A stretch of 64,000 nucleotides of DNA, taken from the NCBI RefSeq assembly GCF_026241195.1, contig NZ_JAPFQO010000001.1:310001-374000 (forward strand). The letters are read 5' to 3'. Within the stretch, counting starts at the first letter, position 1; each line of letters starts with the position of its first letter. The stretch is from Pontibacter anaerobius (lineage in GTDB: Bacteria; Bacteroidota; Bacteroidia; Cytophagales; Hymenobacteraceae). Of the stretch, positions 61,061-64,000 are shown in pieces. Both the position numbers and the translations under genes were made by a program. The notes below the pieces were generated by a model. It ran no database searches. It was not told the origin of the DNA and saw only the letters and a program-made list of their open reading frames with translations.

Positions 61061-61705
61061 TTATTTTTTTCTGGCGATCATCAGGCCGTCGCGCACGGGC
61101 AGCAGGATATTCTCCACGCGCTCATCCTCGTGCACATGCCGGTTAAAATCCATCACGGCCCTGGTGTCCTCGTCCAGCTTTTTGCGGTATTTCTCCAGCA
61201 CTTTGCCGCTCCAGAGCACGTTATCGGCGATGATGTAGCCGCCGGGGCGCACTTTGTCTATCACCATCTCATAATAGCGGGTGTAGTTGATCTTATCGGC
61301 ATCTATAAATACAAGATCGAAGGCGGCCTCTATAGTCGGCACGATCTCCAGCGCGTTGCCAATGTATAGCTTCATCTGCTCACCGTAGCCCGACTCATCA
61401 AAGTAGCCCCGCACGCGCTCCTCCAGCTCCTCGTTTATGTCAACCGTGTGCAGGGTGCCGCCCGGCTGCAGGCCCTCGGCCATGCACAGGGCAGAGTAGC
61501 CGGTGTAGGTGCCGATCTCCAGAATCTGCTTCGGCTGTATCATCTTGGAGTAAAGCGACAGTAAGCGCCCCTGCAGGTGCCCCGACAGCATGCGCGGCTT
61601 CATCACGCTCAGGTGCGTTTGGCGGTTTATCTTGTGCAGTAGCTCACTCTCCTGCGAAGTATGATCCTCAGAGTAGCGCAGCAGGTCTTCGTCTATAAAT
61701 TCCAT
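61061..61705 (-). CDS. Class I SAM O-methyltransferase (COMT-like)
   Basis: 214 residues, methyltransferase family 3. SAM site motif I QILEIGTYTGYSALCMAEGL, motif II GGTLHTVDINEE, metal-binding DLVFIDADKINYTRYYEM, then VRPGGYIIADNVLWSGKV. Metal-dependent catechol-type methylation is expected; the substrate is unknown. It follows the M16 peptidase gene by 72 bases on the same strand. A long-loop inverted repeat (GCTGCATTG/CAATGCAGC, 61724-61767) lies between them. Confidence 0.9.
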   Translation of the reverse strand: MEFIDEDLLRYSEDHTSQESELLHKINRQTHLSVMKPRMLSGHLQGRLLSLYSKMIQPKQILEIGTYTGYSALCMAEGLQPGGTLHTVDINEELEERVRGYFDESGYGEQMKLYIGNALEIVPTIEAAFDLVFIDADKINYTRYYEMVIDKVRPGGYIIADNVLWSGKVLEKYRKKLDEDTRAVMDFNRHVHEDERVENILLPVRDGLMIARKK

Positions 61706-61777
61706 AGTTTTAATTGTTGGATGGCTGCATTGCTGGTTTTTAGTGATCTACAATTTAACAATGCAGCAATTTAGCCA

Positions 61778-63010
61778 TTAACTCGGTACATAATTCAGGA
61801 AGCTCAGGTTCTCCTCGCGCAGCACATCGTTGGCAATCTCCAGAAGGTCTGAGGCTTCTATACTTTTGATCTTGTCGAAAATCTCGTTCAGCGACTCCAC
61901 CTTACCCTGGTCCAGGATACTTTTGCCCAGGATCATCATCAGGCCGATGTTGCTCTCCTCGGCCATGGCCAGTTGGCCCATCAGCTGTTCTTTGGCAGTG
62001 TGCAGTTGCAGCGAGCCAAGTTGCTTCTCGCGCAGCTTCTTCAACTCCTTCAGCACCAGCGAGGTGGTGCGCTTCAGCTGCTTTTTCTCCGTGCCGAAGT
62101 AGATGCTCAGCAGACCCGTATCGATATAGGTGGCGTAGTTGGAGTCGATGGTATACACCAGCCCGTGCTTCTCGCGCACGGCCAGGTTCAGGCGCGAGTT
62201 CATGCCGGGGCCGCCCAGCAGGTTGTTCAGCATGAAGAACGGGATGCGGCGGTCATCGGCCAGGGCATAGGCCGGGCAACCGATTACGCAGTGCGCCTGC
62301 GAGATCGGTTTCTCAAGAGTTACGGCCTTTGGCGTATAGCCTGTAAACGGCACGCGCTCGCGGTGCTTCTTTATACTTGGGATGTGGCTCAGGTACTTCT
62401 CGGCCAGCTTCACCACCTTCTCGAAAGGCAGGTTGCTCACTGAGCAGAACACCAGGGCACCGGTGCTCAGGTTGCGCTCTATAAAACCCAGGAAGTCCTG
62501 CTTCTGAAAGCCAGACACGCTCTCTTTGGTGCCCAGGATGTTGTTGCCCAGTGCGTGCCCGTTAAACACCACCGCATCAAACTCATCCACGATGGCTTCC
62601 TCCGGCGTGTCGAGGTACATGGCCATCTCCTCCAAGATCACACCGCGCTCTTTCTCAATTTCTCTTTCTGGAAAGATAGAGTTGAAGGTAATGTCGGTTA
62701 GCAGTTCAAAGGATTTCTCGAAGTGCTTGTCCAGCACGGAGCTGTAGAAGCAGATTTTCTCCTTGGTGGTATAGGCATTGAGTTCGCCGCCCACAGTCTC
62801 CAGGCGGTTAAGGATGTGGAACGATTTGCGTTTTTGGGTGCCTTTAAAGGCCATGTGCTCCCAGAAATGGGCCAGGCCCTGCTCCTGCGGCAGCTCATCG
62901 CGGCTGCCAATGTCCATCATGAAGCCGCTATGGGCTATCTTGGTGTGCAGCACCTGCTTGTGTACAACTCTTATTCCGTTGGGTAAAGTATGGATATGAT
63001 AATCAGGCAT
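61778..63010 (-). CDS. M16-family zinc peptidase (insulinase/MPP-like)
   Basis: 410 residues, one full M16 unit. Inverted zinc motif HxxEH at residues 48-52 (HFWEH in QEQGLAHFWEHMAFKGT). A third ligand Glu lies about 75 residues later in EKERGVILEEMAMYLD. The C-terminal lobe has GGPGMNSRLNLAVREKHGLVYTI, the usual RL/YS-type region. No signal peptide, so cytosolic. Likely an oligopeptide or processing peptidase; PqqL/ymxG-type relatives. First gene of the pair with the O-methyltransferase. Confidence 0.92.
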   Translation of the reverse strand: MPDYHIHTLPNGIRVVHKQVLHTKIAHSGFMMDIGSRDELPQEQGLAHFWEHMAFKGTQKRKSFHILNRLETVGGELNAYTTKEKICFYSSVLDKHFEKSFELLTDITFNSIFPEREIEKERGVILEEMAMYLDTPEEAIVDEFDAVVFNGHALGNNILGTKESVSGFQKQDFLGFIERNLSTGALVFCSVSNLPFEKVVKLAEKYLSHIPSIKKHRERVPFTGYTPKAVTLEKPISQAHCVIGCPAYALADDRRIPFFMLNNLLGGPGMNSRLNLAVREKHGLVYTIDSNYATYIDTGLLSIYFGTEKKQLKRTTSLVLKELKKLREKQLGSLQLHTAKEQLMGQLAMAEESNIGLMMILGKSILDQGKVESLNEIFDKIKSIEASDLLEIANDVLREENLSFLNYVPS

Positions 63011-63030
63011 TCAATTCTAAAATTAGCCTG

Positions 63031-63038
63031 CAAAGGTA
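63031..63038 (-). promoter_or_regulatory. -7 box TACCTTTG before the M16 gene
   Basis: Exact TAnnTTTG match on the minus strand, 21 bases upstream of the ATG. No TTTG found at -33. Confidence 0.45.
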
Positions 63039-63182
63039 CGGAAAAAGTACCGGAATTACCGGAGGAAAGGCTGGGTATTGCAGCGACAAAGTATAAATCC
63101 CTACCCTAAAAACAGGGCAGGGAGGATTAGCTATGCCAGGGTGGTTTATAAGTATAAACTTAGCTGCTTGGGCTGATCAGGG

Positions 63183-63580
63183 CCATCCCCCAACCCCCTT
63201 CGAAGGGGGACTTGGTAGAAGTTGCATCAGCTAAGGCTATCGAACCTGATCCCAGTCCTTGGGTTGAGCGCCTTCTAGATTTCTGGTGACGAGCGACAGC
63301 GAGGCATTGCGACAGCAAAGGAAATATAGACAGCGCGATGCCAAAGGACGAGCCCTCGCGGGCTTGAGCGAGCCAAAGCTAGAGTTGAAACGATAGGTAT
63401 TTAAGACTGCGGATCAGCAGAGACTAGTAAAGATATCTTATTTCCGATTACAGGAAGCATCGGCTATAGAAGTATGACATAAGTATAAAAGCAGCTACTA
63501 CGTGTGGCTCTACGAGCCAGTCTAGTTATAAACTCGACACCATTAAAAGGCACAAGTTGCAAACTCGCGCCAGCAATAAG
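63183..63580 (+). repeat. Interspersed noncoding repeat, copy C
   Basis: Third copy: 5' C/G-rich module with the 16-bp palindrome CCCCCTTCGAAGGGGG (63194-63209), block 1 63235-63262, a GGCATTGCG/CGCGATGCC stem, block 2 63347-63380, block 3 63402-63468, block 4 63522-63578 with hairpin TGGCTC-TAC-GAGCCA. The most diverged of the three copies. At 63593-63609 the tail GATGTCCGGAACAGCG matches the right arm of copy A's second REP palindrome. Confidence 0.8.
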
Positions 63581-63668
63581 TTAGTAGAATTAAGATGTCC
63601 GGAACAGCGAGTGTAACTGCGCCGCTGCTCGCTGAATATGCCGTTATAGCAAGAGAAAAGTGAAAGGT

Positions 63669-64000
63669 TTACCTGTTATCAGTATCTGAGGAGATTCTGC
63701 GGTAGATAAGCGCGCCGGCATCGTAAGCATCCATAGCAATGGTCAGAGTGTTGCCATCAGTTTCAATATACAACCGTAGAGAATCGTTTTGGTGTAGCTC
63801 GGCTTCGTCCTGGTAAAAGAAGATGAATGTGACTGGAGAATTCGTCAGCATCGAAACGCCCTCTTCCAGTTTATACTTTCCCACCTCTTTCTGGCCATCC
63901 CTGGTGCGCTCATAGGTGTTGCCTGTAAACTTGATAAGATTGCCATTCCCCGCGGGATGCTCTATTGTTCCGGTCCAACCGTTTGTAGTTGTTTTTAACT
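63669..64000 (-). CDS. Lipocalin-like protein, C-terminal part (5' cut by window)
   Basis: The frame stays open to the right edge, so the start and any signal peptide are outside. The visible part reads NGWTGTIEHPAGNGNLIKFT, GNTYERTRDGQKEVGKYKLE, SPVTFIFFYQDEAELHQNDS and ends YRRISSDTDNR. The GxW ... I.FTGNxYER ... GKYxLE pattern is that of small Bacteroidota lipocalin-like lipoproteins. A GTG at 63884 is internal. Function unknown. Confidence 0.6.
   Translation of the reverse strand, partial: LKTTTNGWTGTIEHPAGNGNLIKFTGNTYERTRDGQKEVGKYKLEEGVSMLTNSPVTFIFFYQDEAELHQNDSLRLYIETDGNTLTIAMDAYDAGALIYRRISSDTDNR

Overview
The window looks like a chromosomal segment of a Bacteroidota member, order Cytophagales, most like Pontibacter or another Hymenobacteraceae genus. 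This is inference from content. The signs are a gliding lipoprotein (GldH) next to a PSP1 protein, type IX secretion (T9SS) sorting domains, GWxTD, TMEM260-type (DUF2723) and DUF5329 proteins, TAnnTTTG-type promoters without strong Shine-Dalgarno sites, about 50% GC, and an extremely frequent AAGTATAAA/TTTATACTT word. No prophage, CRISPR array, rRNA or plasmid gene is visible.

Layout. 1-4.8 kb: the 3' part of an SF1 helicase, two exported proteins and an NmrA-type reductase. 4.9-8.4 kb: a long low-complexity Gly/Ser/Tyr/Gln protein divergent from a cold-shock protein, then an EEP-family membrane protein. 8.6-10.6 kb: a PSP1 protein (RicT-like) overlapping gldH. 10.9-13.5 kb: a convergent flippase and glycosyltransferase pair that is AT-richer than its surroundings. 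13.7-16.3 kb: a zinc alcohol dehydrogenase, a double GNAT protein and an SMR exporter. 16.3-21.1 kb: a minus-strand run rsfS-ftsH-LUD protein-lpxH-exported protein, divergent from birA. 22-30 kb: two T9SS cargo proteins, a TMEM260-like glycosyltransferase, a GWxTD lipoprotein and rlmB. 30-36.5 kb: manC and kdsD (nucleotide-sugar and Kdo precursors), recQ, purD and a bacilliredoxin. 36.8-41 kb: lipoprotein and unknown genes, an acyltransferase, tRNA-Arg(ACG) and a TVP38 protein. 41.1-52 kb: metB-type enzyme, OmpA lipoprotein, isoaspartyl peptidase, DUF5329, DUF421 and thioredoxin, with repeat-rich gaps. 52.3-64 kb: a REP-associated tyrosine transposase (RAYT) with palindromes, dnaE, an MFS transporter, a LysM lytic transglycosylase, an O-methyltransferase/M16 peptidase pair and the 3' part of a lipocalin-like gene.

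The strongest unexplained signal is a noncoding repeat system. Three diverged copies of a 350-520 bp intergenic element (near 42.5, 46.9 and 63.2 kb) share four blocks in the same order and orientation, with at least one compensatory base-pair change. The first copy carries two palindromes joined by CGGCAGAG. The same architecture, with covarying stems, sits upstream of the RAYT gene at 52.9 kb, and one of those palindromes contains the likely RAYT start codon. This suggests a RAYT-linked REP/BIME system attached to a larger element that may be a structured RNA. Separate oddities are a perfect 70-bp spacer-less palindrome at 47343-47412, a 160-bp inverted-repeat element at 43097-43256, and a FUS-like low-complexity protein next to the cold-shock gene.

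Most genes are housekeeping or envelope genes, separated by clear hairpin terminators. Many of these terminators are followed directly by a TATACTT word.
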